DNA from: Chenopodium formosanum
Taxonomy: Eukaryota > Streptophyta > Magnoliopsida > Caryophyllales > Amaranthaceae
Direction of reading: 5' to 3'
DNA: 64,000 nt
Assembly (NCBI GenBank): GCA_024500155.1
Contig: CM044872.1
Coordinates: 50,225,460 to 50,289,459 of the forward strand
Shown: in pieces, positions 43,657-53,991 of the stretch
Numbering within the stretch: position 1 is the first letter of the stretch
Layout of the letters: the number at the start of each line of letters is the position of its first letter
The notes under the pieces: model-generated
Database searches by the model: none
Seen by the model: the letters and a program-made list of their open reading frames with translations, nothing else
What the model was told of the DNA's origin: nothing
Position numbers and translations under genes: made by a program

Positions 43657-43690
43657 TGAAAAAAAAAATAACAATAATAATAATAATAAG
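43618..43690. repeat. (TAA)n microsatellite, right flank of the LINE
   Basis: TAA/ATA units follow the LINE 3' end, then an A-run and a further short TAA stretch. This could be the element's own 3' repeats, the split target array, or both. Confidence 0.85.
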
Positions 43691-45532
43691 TTAATAACCA
43701 TAAATAAATGGTGTATTATTAGACGTTGGACCATTTGCTGGGAATCACTATCACATTCACAGTGTGTAAATGGTATACCACAAGTCACAACGGAAGAATT
43801 CTCGTGGGACCCATTTTCTTTTATTTCTTTTTTAACGTATTAATAGAATAGGGTATTTTAACAAATTACAATATACTTTTTTCAAGATCTTTGTGTTGCA
43901 AATGTGGGAAGTAAATTTCAATAATCTGCATGATACTTTATGATTTCATAATTGTACTTTATTATTATACATATTTAATTTTGATTAAAAAAAATTAGAA
44001 TAGTAAAAAATTAAAAAAAAATAAAAAATAAAAAATAAATAAATAAATTAGAATAGTATGTGAATTTGAGAACCATTAAACCGAAGGATTTATGTCTTCA
44101 TCAAGTGCAATTACTAGATATATAATGGATCAAATTAGGGAGATAATTAAGTTCGTTCTTTTGGATCGTCATTATCTGTTGCTAGATGTGATCAATGATC
44201 TTTGGGCTAGTCAAATAGTCTAAAGCCCAATAGAATGGATCATATAATGTCACACAAAAGGGTGCTGGATTGAACAAAATAAAGAAGCCCATTATTGGGC
44301 CTCATGGAAGGTGGCCGACCATGTGGGATAAAAGGGAGAGTATTGTGGGCTTGGTTTGGACTTTAATTATACATATGATGAATAAATAGAGGTCTTGCCT
44401 AGGGTTTGAAATAACACACTTGAGCAGTCAATTGAGAATAGACTTGCTAGCAACCAAACCCTAACGCCTCACTCTCCCCTCATGACCGCACACAACGATG
44501 GTGCGTGTGGTGCACGGTGGTGGTCGTGGTTGTTCGTGGCTCGGTTTCCTCCTCCCCTCTCCGTAGTTCAAAGTGTTCGTACCCAACTACCTAGCAGTAG
44601 TGGAGGTTCAATCCTATCCCGTGGACTAAGTAAAGGAGCAACGCTTGGGGTTCTATTATCTCCCTAATTGTCAGTCAATCGCTTGTGGAAATCACGCAAC
44701 AAAGGTATGTATTATGTGATTCTTTATGTGTTATGCTTGTAGATCCTGTTTAGGTGCGAACGAATATGGTTCGTGAAATTTCGCATTATAGTACCTAAAA
44801 CCCTACATAAACACCATTTGTATTTATTCAATGGTTTTATAAGTTTTCAAATACGGAGTATAATTACTATTCAAAAAAAAAAATACGAAGTATAATTAAA
44901 TCTCAATAATTTACGTTATATTTTTTTTTTCTCGAAAATGTTAACACCTTTTGTTAATCTATAGTAGACATTATGCTTGGATTATCACTAATTGTGCTAT
45001 GCTCATCAAGTCATCATAGCCATGGAAAATGAACCACTCTTCCATGCACCATCCATTAATGAGGACTAGCTTGGTAGGCCAATCTTCAACAAGCTAGCCA
45101 AACTATTTTCTTGGATATGAATTCCCTTTTTATAAAGTTAAAAGCCAAAGCAATTTGTTAAAGTTTCTACATCAAAACCTTCCTATTAGGGAGAAATTTC
45201 AAACTTATTTAAAGCATACTTTGTCTTTTTAATTGGATCATTCTACTTTAAAGGAGAAATTTCAATTTAACTAGCATATCTTGTCTTATAATGTTGTACT
45301 TTATTTATTTTTGGTTAGTTGTTCACTTGTCCAATTTTCGAAGGCATTTTCAAGGTATTCTTAATTATTTACTTCCAAAGAAGCAGAAAAAGTTCTCAAG
45401 ACGAATTCGAATTACATAATACTAGTAACTGATACATGAAGGTATGTCAAACAAGGGCTTAGACACTCGTACAAAGCATTTAAACAATACAGAGAAAATC
45501 CACACAACTAGACTTTGTTATATACACACAGA
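43691..45532. other. Intergenic DNA with a possible LTR fragment (about 44380-44810)
   Basis: Around 44380 an 'aataaatagaggtcttgcc' TATA-like motif is followed by a leader ending in 'aaatcacgcaacaaag', a layout like an LTR R-U5 region. No primer-binding site, TSD or protein was found, so the LTR reading is tentative. A 61-codon ORF here has no known motif. The rest is AT-rich. Confidence 0.35.
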
Positions 45533-45605
45533 GTCATTTGCTCATTCAATCAACAAATGAGCAAGTAATATTTTTACTCATTTGTTGATTGAATGAGCAA
45601 ATGAC
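45533..45605. repeat. Perfect 29-bp inverted repeat with 15-nt loop
   Basis: The arm 45533-45561 (gtcatttgctcattcaatca...) is exactly complementary to 45577-45605. The transcript of either strand would form a long perfect hairpin. It lies about 640 bp downstream of the KTI12 stop codon. It could be a small foldback element or a small-RNA hairpin. Confidence 0.8.
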
Positions 45606-46241
45606 CTCGGGTGTACATAATAGGCTCTCCCACACAACCACACAATTGTGCACACATACGCTCAAGCTCGCGCATGCAAGAGTGAATGCAATTGTCATGT
45701 TAAAATATGATAGCAATTATAAGAACTACTGCAGTTTATGCCAACGCTATCTATTCAAAAAGGAGCGTAATTATAAAGAAGCGAGGCTTAAATCATTACT
45801 CCAACAAGAACATAAGTACAGCTTAAAATAGACAAAAAGGTAGAATCAGGATTGCGAAAGCTCAAAGATTCTTAATGTCACAGCCAAATTCGTGCTTATT
45901 CTGACCTGATTTTATAACTGCAACCATGTGAATACTCTCGTTGGGGCTGTGTATTCCTGTAAAGCTGAGAAACATTGCCTACTACTGGAGTTTTTGTAAC
46001 GTTAGGGAACAAATATTACAGTACTTTTGTGGGAATAAATATGTTTCGTAGAGATAACAGAAATATGCTGAACAAAAATGTCGACTGAACAAAATAATGT
46101 AGCAATGTTACAACAGTGTACAATCGACTTTTACCAAAATTTGGCTTCTCCAGAGCACCAAGTAAACTGATCCATAACGAGTGCAGCAGATGAAGCTCTG
46201 GAATGTCTTCTGAAGGATCGTTTCCATTATATGTTTGTATA

Positions 46242-47147
46242 CTAAGTTCCCAGTTCACGGTTTAAATAATCCACAAACATCCTCTTTGCACTTTCTGCAT
46301 CAGCAGGAGGAGGCCGACCACTTAAGCTAGTTTGCCCCGTCAATTTTATAAAAGTTCTACGAAGTCTACGTAATTCAGGTAATCCAACTACATTTTGAAT
46401 GTTAATGGTTGGTAATCCCTGGCCAATGGTAATTCCATTAAGGGGTCCTCCAAGTGCCTGAGATTGAGCTGCTACGATGGCATTCATTATCTCTAGTGTT
46501 GCCCGGTCCATCTCATACAGGGAATTTGCCTCTGAAGTTCGCCCACTTTGCGTAGCAATTGTAGGCTGCAAAATTTTGACATCCCTAGTTTTTGAGTCCA
46601 CCTTTTTTGTTAAGTACAAGACAGCATCCACAATGGCAGGCGATGATTTTTCTATCTGATCTTTGGACGGCTGTAGCTCGAACAAAGGAGAATCCCATCT
46701 ATTTTTACTTTCTGGTTTCTCAAACCTTCTCACTAGATCTTCAAAGACATTCTCATCATATGCTGCTTCACCCTTTTCTTTGCGATCTTCATTCCATTTT
46801 CGACAATCAGTTTCTTCTACATCAGAGTATAATACACAATATCTTACTCCTGCTGCACGTGCCAAACACCATAACTCATATCGGTAACCTTTTATGCTAT
46901 TCAAGGAGTCTACTATAATAATATTGTCTTTAGACACAGATCTATCAACTTCAGACCTCAGCACCCCTCTTATGTTCTTTTCAGCAGTCATATTGGCATA
47001 GCCTTGGTTGCGATCTAAGTGAAAGAAAGTTTCATCGATAATCCTGACATTTAGTGTGGACTCTGAGTTTCTAAGAGCTTCAGCTAGGCATGTTGCAGCA
47101 GTTGATTTTCCACTGCATGGCTTCCCACAGATCACCACCAAAGCCAT
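46242..47147 (-). CDS. DRL1: KTI12/DRL1, Elongator-associated P-loop protein
   Basis: A single coding exon for 301 residues, the usual plant length. The N-terminal P-loop is GKPCSGKS (8-15). A Walker-B-like stretch (NIIIVDSLNSIKGYRYELWC) and the conserved VRRFEKPESKNRWDSPLF block follow, and the C-terminus is the family's LPELRRLRRTFIKLTG. KTI12 binds the Elongator complex and is needed for wobble-uridine modification of tRNAs. The Arabidopsis orthologue DRL1/ELO4 (At1g13870) affects leaf and meristem development. The start is the first ATG after a 5'UTR acceptor. No frame damage. The neighbouring PMT gene has the same neighbour in Arabidopsis, recalled from memory. Confidence 0.96.
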   Translation of the reverse strand: MALVVICGKPCSGKSTAATCLAEALRNSESTLNVRIIDETFFHLDRNQGYANMTAEKNIRGVLRSEVDRSVSKDNIIIVDSLNSIKGYRYELWCLARAAGVRYCVLYSDVEETDCRKWNEDRKEKGEAAYDENVFEDLVRRFEKPESKNRWDSPLFELQPSKDQIEKSSPAIVDAVLYLTKKVDSKTRDVKILQPTIATQSGRTSEANSLYEMDRATLEIMNAIVAAQSQALGGPLNGITIGQGLPTINIQNVVGLPELRRLRRTFIKLTGQTSLSGRPPPADAESAKRMFVDYLNRELGT

Positions 47148-47534
47148 TTTTTCAGAAAATGTTCTGTTAACAGCCGCTGAAGATGGTCATCCAATCACAA
47201 CTCTCAGCTGCAGTGTAAAGAGGAAATATCAGCAAGACAAGCAGACAATAAATGGAATTCTAATTAATACAATTGACCCTAGAGTCATGGTCACATTAAT
47301 GAGCAAACTTTAAAGAAAAATCTTTCAGTTTATTGTCATAAGGCAACAAATTAGTCCAAACCTACCAGACTGGGACCTAGATAATGAAAATTCTGGACTG
47401 AGTAAACTAGGAAAGGATCAAATTGAGCTGGTACCATTAAAGTTGGTATCTTGACCTTTCAGATACAACTTATTAACTTTTATTAAAACAAAAGGTGTAC
47501 GGATAAAAGGGCTATGTATTGATCAAACTACATG

Positions 47535-47605
47535 GTTCAGGTAGCTCAGCTAGTTGGAGCAAAGGATTAAAAATCCTTGTGTCCGTGGTTCGAGTGCACT
47601 AAGCG
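47535..47605 (+). pseudogene. Degenerate tRNA-Phe-like sequence, probably mitochondrial origin
   Basis: GTTCAGGTAGCTCAGCT is the start of plant mitochondrial trnF as I recall it. A stem AAGGA/TCCTT encloses TTAAAAA, giving anticodon AAA where GAA is expected. The T arm GGTTCGAGTGC no longer pairs well, and the 3' end TAAGCG remains. The acceptor stem cannot form fully, so it is a decayed nuclear copy. Opposite strand to KTI12, within its inferred leader intron. Confidence 0.6.
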
Positions 47606-48743
47606 AGTGAAGGAGGTTTATTATGGATGAGCAATTTGGTTCGAGTATTGATCGATTGGGTATATCTAATTATCTATATGCCTTTCAAAGCAACTAGAAT
47701 GATTCAGGAGAAAAAGAAAATTAAAATTGTAACCAACACAAAAAAGTTTGGTTACCTCACAACGGGCAACACTTGATTTTTAACAGGCTCAAGCTTAAAC
47801 AATACTTACCCAACAACAACAATACATCAACAGTTCACAAGTTTCATCAAGGTAAAATAACAAATTAAAACATAGAAAAAGCCATGCCTGAGATGGACAA
47901 TACGACAGATTAAAATATAACATAGCCTAAAAGATCTAAGCTGGCAGTCAACTATGTCTAATTGCTTAAGGTGATTAACAAATAAGGGAGAGAGAGGGGG
48001 GGGGGGGATTCCCAACAAACTTATGGCATCCATGAAACTATTAAAGCAACATATGCTTTCTTAAACTATACACCGTAATCAATACAGAAAGCACTTTTCA
48101 AAAAGTTAAATTCATTCATGATCATGCAGCTGCATGTTTTTGTAGAGCATGATTTTAACAGAACTAGTACCCGGCAGCAATAGCTTCAGCAACCACTAAA
48201 GATTGAACAGATAATTCTCCATATTTTCAAAACAGCTCTTGGTACCAAACCCTAATATCTGAACTATTGGAAATTGATCTGATTGAATAATTGATCCGAT
48301 GATAATTTTACGTATAAGTTATAAACACAGATAGAAATCCAAACTCAGAAAGTTTACATGTATAAATGTAATTTCCTTCACTCCTTTATGGAAGCAATAA
48401 TTAACACTAATAATTGCATTGTAATGTAACAAAAAGCACCAAAATGAAACAGAACATTATTAGTGAATTCAATCAATAGTTAGAGGTTAAACAAAAATTT
48501 CAAACGAAAAAATCAGCTTCGCAGAAAAATATAGAAAAAATTTCAACTATCAAATCAGTGACTCTTTCTACATTACCCCAAATTTAGGAATTTCATCAAA
48601 TGTTCAAAACAAAGAAATTGATTGACATCAAATCCCTAATCAATTACTGTTGATTACTTGAATTTTGCAGCTATCTCTCTGAGATATAGGCTCCTATGTT
48701 TTTCAACCAAAACTTGTGCAGCCAAAAAATTACACCCAATTTT

Positions 48744-49395
48744 AGCACTCAACACTACCGGCATCCGCTCTCAATTTCAGTTCCCTCGACATATTATCGG
48801 TTCTACGACTCTTTTAGGCCTTGTATTACTATCAATTTGTAGACCCAGAAGTATGTGAATGTTGGTGGCACTGAATCATCATAGGCAAGTTGTCAAACAC
48901 ACAAGTTTCATTCCTCACAAACTAACAGACACACAAGTTTCATTCCTCACAAACTAACAGACACACAAATTCAGTTCTAGCACTCAACACTGCCAGCACC
49001 CTTCTTCCAATTTCGGTTCCCTCAACATATTATCGGTTCCAAGAACTCCTTAGGCCTTATAAAGTTGTATGGTATTACCAATTTGTAGAGCCAGCAGAGT
49101 GTTAAATTGTTGATGGCACTGATTCGTCGTAGGTAAGTTGTCAAACACACAAGTTTCATCCCCCACAAACTATCAGACACACAAGTTCAATTTTAGCACT
49201 CAACACTGCCAGCACCCGGCTCCCAATTTCGGTTCCGTCAACATATTATCGGTTCTACGAACCCTTTTAGGCCTTGTATCATTACCAATTTGTAGTACCA
49301 GCAGTGTTTTAAATTGTTGATGGCACTGATTCATCATAGGTGAGTTGTCAAACACACAAGTTTCATTTCCCACAAATTAACAGACACACAATTAT
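48744..49395. repeat. Minisatellite of about three 215-235-bp units
   Basis: The word 'agcactcaacactgcc' (or a close variant) starts units at 48744, 48979 and 49195. Each continues through 'acatattatcggttc', 'ttaggcctt' and 'gtcaaacacacaagtttcat'. A local 32-bp duplication near 48900-48950 adds a partial copy. No ORF is conserved between units. Confidence 0.8.
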
Positions 49396-49733
49396 AATTT
49401 GCAAATTTTAAAATTAGATTGAAGCTACTAAATGGGCATTTCGCATTGCAGATTCAAAGAACAAATACCAATTCCACTTTAAAAATAAAAGATAAACAAA
49501 TAAAAAATCAGATTCAAACTAGATGATGAAATTCAGATTATAAAACTAAACCCAATTCAATAAAATTCAAAACCCAACTAAATTCAGAGTCAAAACCTCA
49601 ATATAATCCAATGAGAAAGATTCAACCCCGAACGAGACAATTGTAGCATCAATGTCAAAATTATCTTTCCAATTGAGAGAATTTAAATGGAAATTGAAGA
49701 ATTAATATAAACAATTTAAATGTTGTTGCTAAC

Positions 49734-50390
49734 CTTTGGAGAAGAAACCAACTTCCAACGCAGCAGAATAATGAAGAATAGAGAAGACGCTGCTAAATTG
49801 ATCCAAGTTTTGTGGATGTTCTGTTTAGTTGTGCCTGTAAATCTGTAATAGCCGTGAAGAAAATTAGGGTTTTGTAAATTAGGTTTTGGTCACTTGTGAA
49901 TTTTTGAGCTGAGAGGCTGAGAGTATGGCGTTACAATGAAGCAGATACTGAGATACCACGACCATCTCCTCTCGTGCGGTCGTGCCTCCTCGTAAGAATA
50001 ATTTGGTCAAGTTGGGGCAAGTAAAACTTATATGGAAAATTTGTAAAGATTTAGCCAACCTTTACGTGGTTAGTTCAAAATAAGCCAACTTTTCAATTAA
50101 TTCAAAATATAATCTCGAAACGAGTCAAAATCTGTTAAATAAAAAGGTAATCGGTTATTAAGGTTAAATATGACACATGTCATTATATTATGTGGTTGAT
50201 TTTGTTTTTAAAAAAATTAATTAAGATTTATTTTTTTATTAATTATTAAATAAAATTCAATTAACAATTAAATAATTAAAATAAATAAAAAAATCTCAGC
50301 GCCACCCACTGCCAGAGGCGACCAACACTATGTGCGACACCACCCCCTCCCTTTCCCCCGACCCACTCAAGTGGTCGAGCCCATTCCCAT
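49734..50390. other. KTI12 leader/promoter and spacer
   Basis: The first 150-200 bases are the likely first non-coding exon and core promoter of KTI12 (minus). Then comes AT-rich DNA leading into an inverted-repeat element. No other gene was recognised. Confidence 0.45.
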
Positions 50391-50393
50391 TTC

Positions 50394-51170
50394 AAAAATC
50401 CAGTGAATTTTCCGTCTGTGGGCCCTACCTAACGCTTATTTTGACCCTTTTAACTGATTTTTCCCCGATTTTTCTCTTTAAAAACGCTCTCCTAACTTCA
50501 ATTCACATTTCCTTCACCAAATTCTACCAAATTTCACTATAATTGGGGTAAGTAGGTAGATTTGGCAATTAGGGTTCATGGAATCAAATCGAATTGGGGT
50601 TGAAATTGGGGCTTTGAATTCAAATCGAATTGGGGCTAAAATTGAAAGTTGTGATGGCTGCGATTCACTCTTAACGACGCTTAGCTGCTACAATTAGCTC
50701 TTTTTGTGGGCTGATGTTACGGTTGGAGGGGGATGCGAGTTGTTGCGCGGCTGCAGATGAAGTGGGGTCAGAGGTGGGTATTGGCTGGATTGAGTGGTTC
50801 GATGTTGCAGAGTTGTTAATGTGTTGAGTTGTTGTTGTAATGGTGGAAGATGTGGTGAGAACAAGGGTGATAAGTGATGTAAATTGTTTGTGAGTGGAGC
50901 AGGGGAGATGTGATGTAGGAAATGGTGTGGAGTGATGAAGGATAAGTAGGGTACACCAACATGAGAAAATTGGGTGTTGAAGGAGATTCAAGAGATGGGT
51001 GTTGAGAAAAAGGGAGAAGATTGATGATTTTTCAACAATTTATTGATGGTATTCAATGAAGGAAATGATAATATATCAGTGAGCTGATTAAATCGAGAGA
51101 AAAAAAAAAGAAAAAATAGGTGGGAAGTTAGTTAGGTGGGGCCCACAGACGGAAAATCCACCGAATTTTT
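50394..51170. repeat. Inverted-repeat element, arms about 40 bp
   Basis: The left arm 50394-50433 (tccgtctgtgggccctacct) is the near-perfect complement of 51131-51170. Weaker similarity between flanks near 50030 and 51290 suggests the true ends lie further out. The interior holds ORFs on both strands that are Ser/Thr/Pro-rich or repetitive and are not credited as genes. Superfamily not determined. Confidence 0.55.
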
Positions 51171-52290
51171 AAAATAGGTGGTAATCTGAGCATTTATTTA
51201 ATTTAAGGGGTGGTAATTTAAAATAAAAAATTAAACGGGTGGTTAGTTCGAAAGTGGTTATATTTTTGGGAGGTAATTTTAAAAATTTCCTAATTTTTTT
51301 CATTACGAAATTAAAGATATTTAACGATAAAAAAAAACTGCACATAAAACGATAATTTGATCTGAACTTATTTTTTCTGATCTGAACTTATTTTTTCTGA
51401 AATAAGTAAATATAAGGTGAACTAAAGAAGGCCTATTCTTGACAAATTTTCCAACTTATAAAACGTACGACGCCTAGGACTGAGAAAATACACAAATGAG
51501 TTTTTGAGTATCATCCCTTAAAAGTTAAAACTTTAATTAAGTTGTGATTATCCACAGAAATTAGTCTCCAATAAGTTAACAGATATATTTTTTTCCGTTT
51601 CATTTTAGTAGACCTATTTCATATAAGCATGTTTGTCCATTAAAAAAATTTAGAGGAAGTATGTTATTTGGGATCAATCTACATATTCTAATTATTTAAT
51701 TAGGTTAGATATGACTCATAAGTCATAACAAGCAAACACGCGCACAAAACTTCAGCACGTTCGTGTAAAGGCATTGAAGAAGTGAAAGTCAGTCGTGTGC
51801 AAGGTAAGATGCAGGTCACATCCTGTAATTAGGACTCCTTTTTATTATTCTTTCTGTTCTTTCTCTACTAAAGGGAAGTGAAGCTTTCAAATCTCCCAAC
51901 GTAAATTAAACACAAGTACACAACATCACCTATTTCCTAACAAATTAGCTTATTTAAGAGCTCAATTCGTGATGGGTAGTGCTCAAGTGCTTTGGTGCTG
52001 GCTAAGCGATAGGGTATCCAACACGACTTGAATCATGTGCCAAATTTAGTTTTATTTGGTGTGCTTGTCATGTATGCTTTGTTGAGCTTTTAATTTATAA
52101 CATATGCTCCAAACATAGCTAATACCATAAACACATTAAACTCTCTGAGATATGATCTAATATAGGAGAAAACTTAAACAGTACATCCTATTATTTGAAA
52201 TTTAACAAAAAAAAAAATCTCACTTAGGTTTAAACACAAAGGATTATTTGACTAAAATATTAACCTAATAAAATTTAATATATCATATCA
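51171..52290. other. Intergenic spacer
   Basis: AT-rich. 'tgatctgaacttattttttc' is duplicated in tandem near 51358-51398. No gene or TE end was recognised until the Helitron D head. Confidence 0.5.
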
Positions 52291-53991
52291 CTAATATATA
52301 AAGCTGGTCTCGCAGCTAGGCCATGAGATATCGACACTTGGTATTTTAGTTTTTCACCAAGTGTCAAGTGTCGAATCACGTAGCTGACAAATAGGTATTA
52401 CTAGGTGTTAAGCCCGTGCGATGCACGGGTTCATTTAAAAAATTTTGAGTCAATTTTTATTTATTTTTTTATTTTCATACTTTATACTTTATAAAGTTCT
52501 CCTTTAGCTACTACCCTTTAATTTTTTAAAACTTTATTATGAAACGATTGAAGAGAGTAAAATTAACGATCAAATACTACTTAATAGTCAAATCTATTTA
52601 ATTATCTTAAGTATAAATCTTTTTAAAAAAATATAAAAAAAAAAGGAAGAAAGAAAGTAAAACTCTTACTCGTGGCTGCCTGACATTCACAAATATTCCA
52701 ATATAGAGATGAGTTAGGATTTTATGACATACTTATACTATTATAATTATTATATTTTTGAAAAGTGTATTTCACTATTAAAATTATAAAGATTATTAAA
52801 ATTTATCATTTCAATTAATCTAATATATATAAATAAAGTAGGCATTTTTGGAGAACATTCGGCGTGCCACATAAGCAAAGGTATATTTTTGACCAATTAA
52901 AAATTAGAATTCTATTTTATTTTAAAATTAAAAAAAATTCACTTGCCACCTAAATAAAAGCGACGAATGAGATTTAAGAAATTTGCCACTTAGATAAAAA
53001 CAACGAATAATGATTTATGAGGATTTAATTTATTTAAAAAACTAAAATTTATCTCTTGCAAAAATCATCTTAAGATAATCTTTATAGTGTTTATGATAAG
53101 AAATAAAAATTATTATTTAATTGTAATTAAATTAAAATTTGTGATCCCTACCACTACAAATTGACGCATTCTACGATACACATAAAATCCCATATCAATA
53201 CAAAACCAAATCAAGCGAATTTTGTGTCCGTTTTAGGTCATCAATGGTTGCGTAATTCTTAATTAGTTTAATTTTTTAAATTCCATGTGTTAAATGTATA
53301 TATTTGTGATTATTGCTTACATTGTGTTTATTTGGAAAACTTAATGATTATATGTTTATGTTTTGTTTATTGAATTTTATTTTTACATGTAGATCTAATT
53401 AAATCAGAGAATTAAATTCAATCAAAAATGATTGGAAAATCAAAGTACGAAGAGGTATCATATCTTTATAAATCGTTTACATTTTTTTTATAGGCCTTTT
53501 TAGTTTTTATTAATTAATTTTATGATTAAAACAATTTTTGTGATTTTGGTAGCATAATCAAGCCTTCAAATTAACTTAATTATTATTTTTAATTACATTG
53601 CGTTCATGCCTCAATTAAAGCCAACTTTATACAATTTCGTCCAAAATAAATTGAAAGAAAAGTTTAGGCCATTAGATATTTTTGTCAATCGTTACAAATA
53701 AGAAGCAATATCGCACACATTGTTAGTGACAACAAAATAATGATTTAATTTTTTAAAATATTATTGTTCGGGCGATTGAGAATGATGATAAAATTCAATG
53801 TATAGATCTAGATTTGATTTTGTACAATTAAAACTTTTAGATCAATTTCACATCAATTTTTCACTTCTCGGTAGATATATATATTGATTTATTTTATAAG
53901 ACTATAAAGATTAATTTTATATGAATTTTATTTTTGCTAACATGTTTTATTTATCCATTTTGATTATATGGAAGCGATATGGGTGTATCAT

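Larger units (their letters stand above)
47208..49733 (-). other. Inferred 5'UTR intron of KTI12
   Basis: On the minus strand a CAAAG|GTTAGC donor at 49734/49733 and a CACTGCAG|CTGAGAG acceptor at 47208/47207 frame a 2.5-kb intron. The acceptor is 60 nt upstream of the ATG. It holds a mitochondrial tRNA-like sequence and a minisatellite. Transcription would start near 49800-49930. The structure is inferred from splice motifs alone. Confidence 0.5.

Noticed and set aside
39228..43690. CRISPR-like or satellite array
   Set aside because: The repeats are plain TAA microsatellites without spacers, in a eukaryotic nuclear genome.
47535..47605. Functional nuclear tRNA gene
   Set aside because: Acceptor and T stems do not pair, the anticodon is abnormal and no T-run terminator follows.
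50671..50991. 106-codon Ser/Thr-rich ORF
   Set aside because: Low-complexity translation inside an inverted-repeat element; no start context or homologue recognised.
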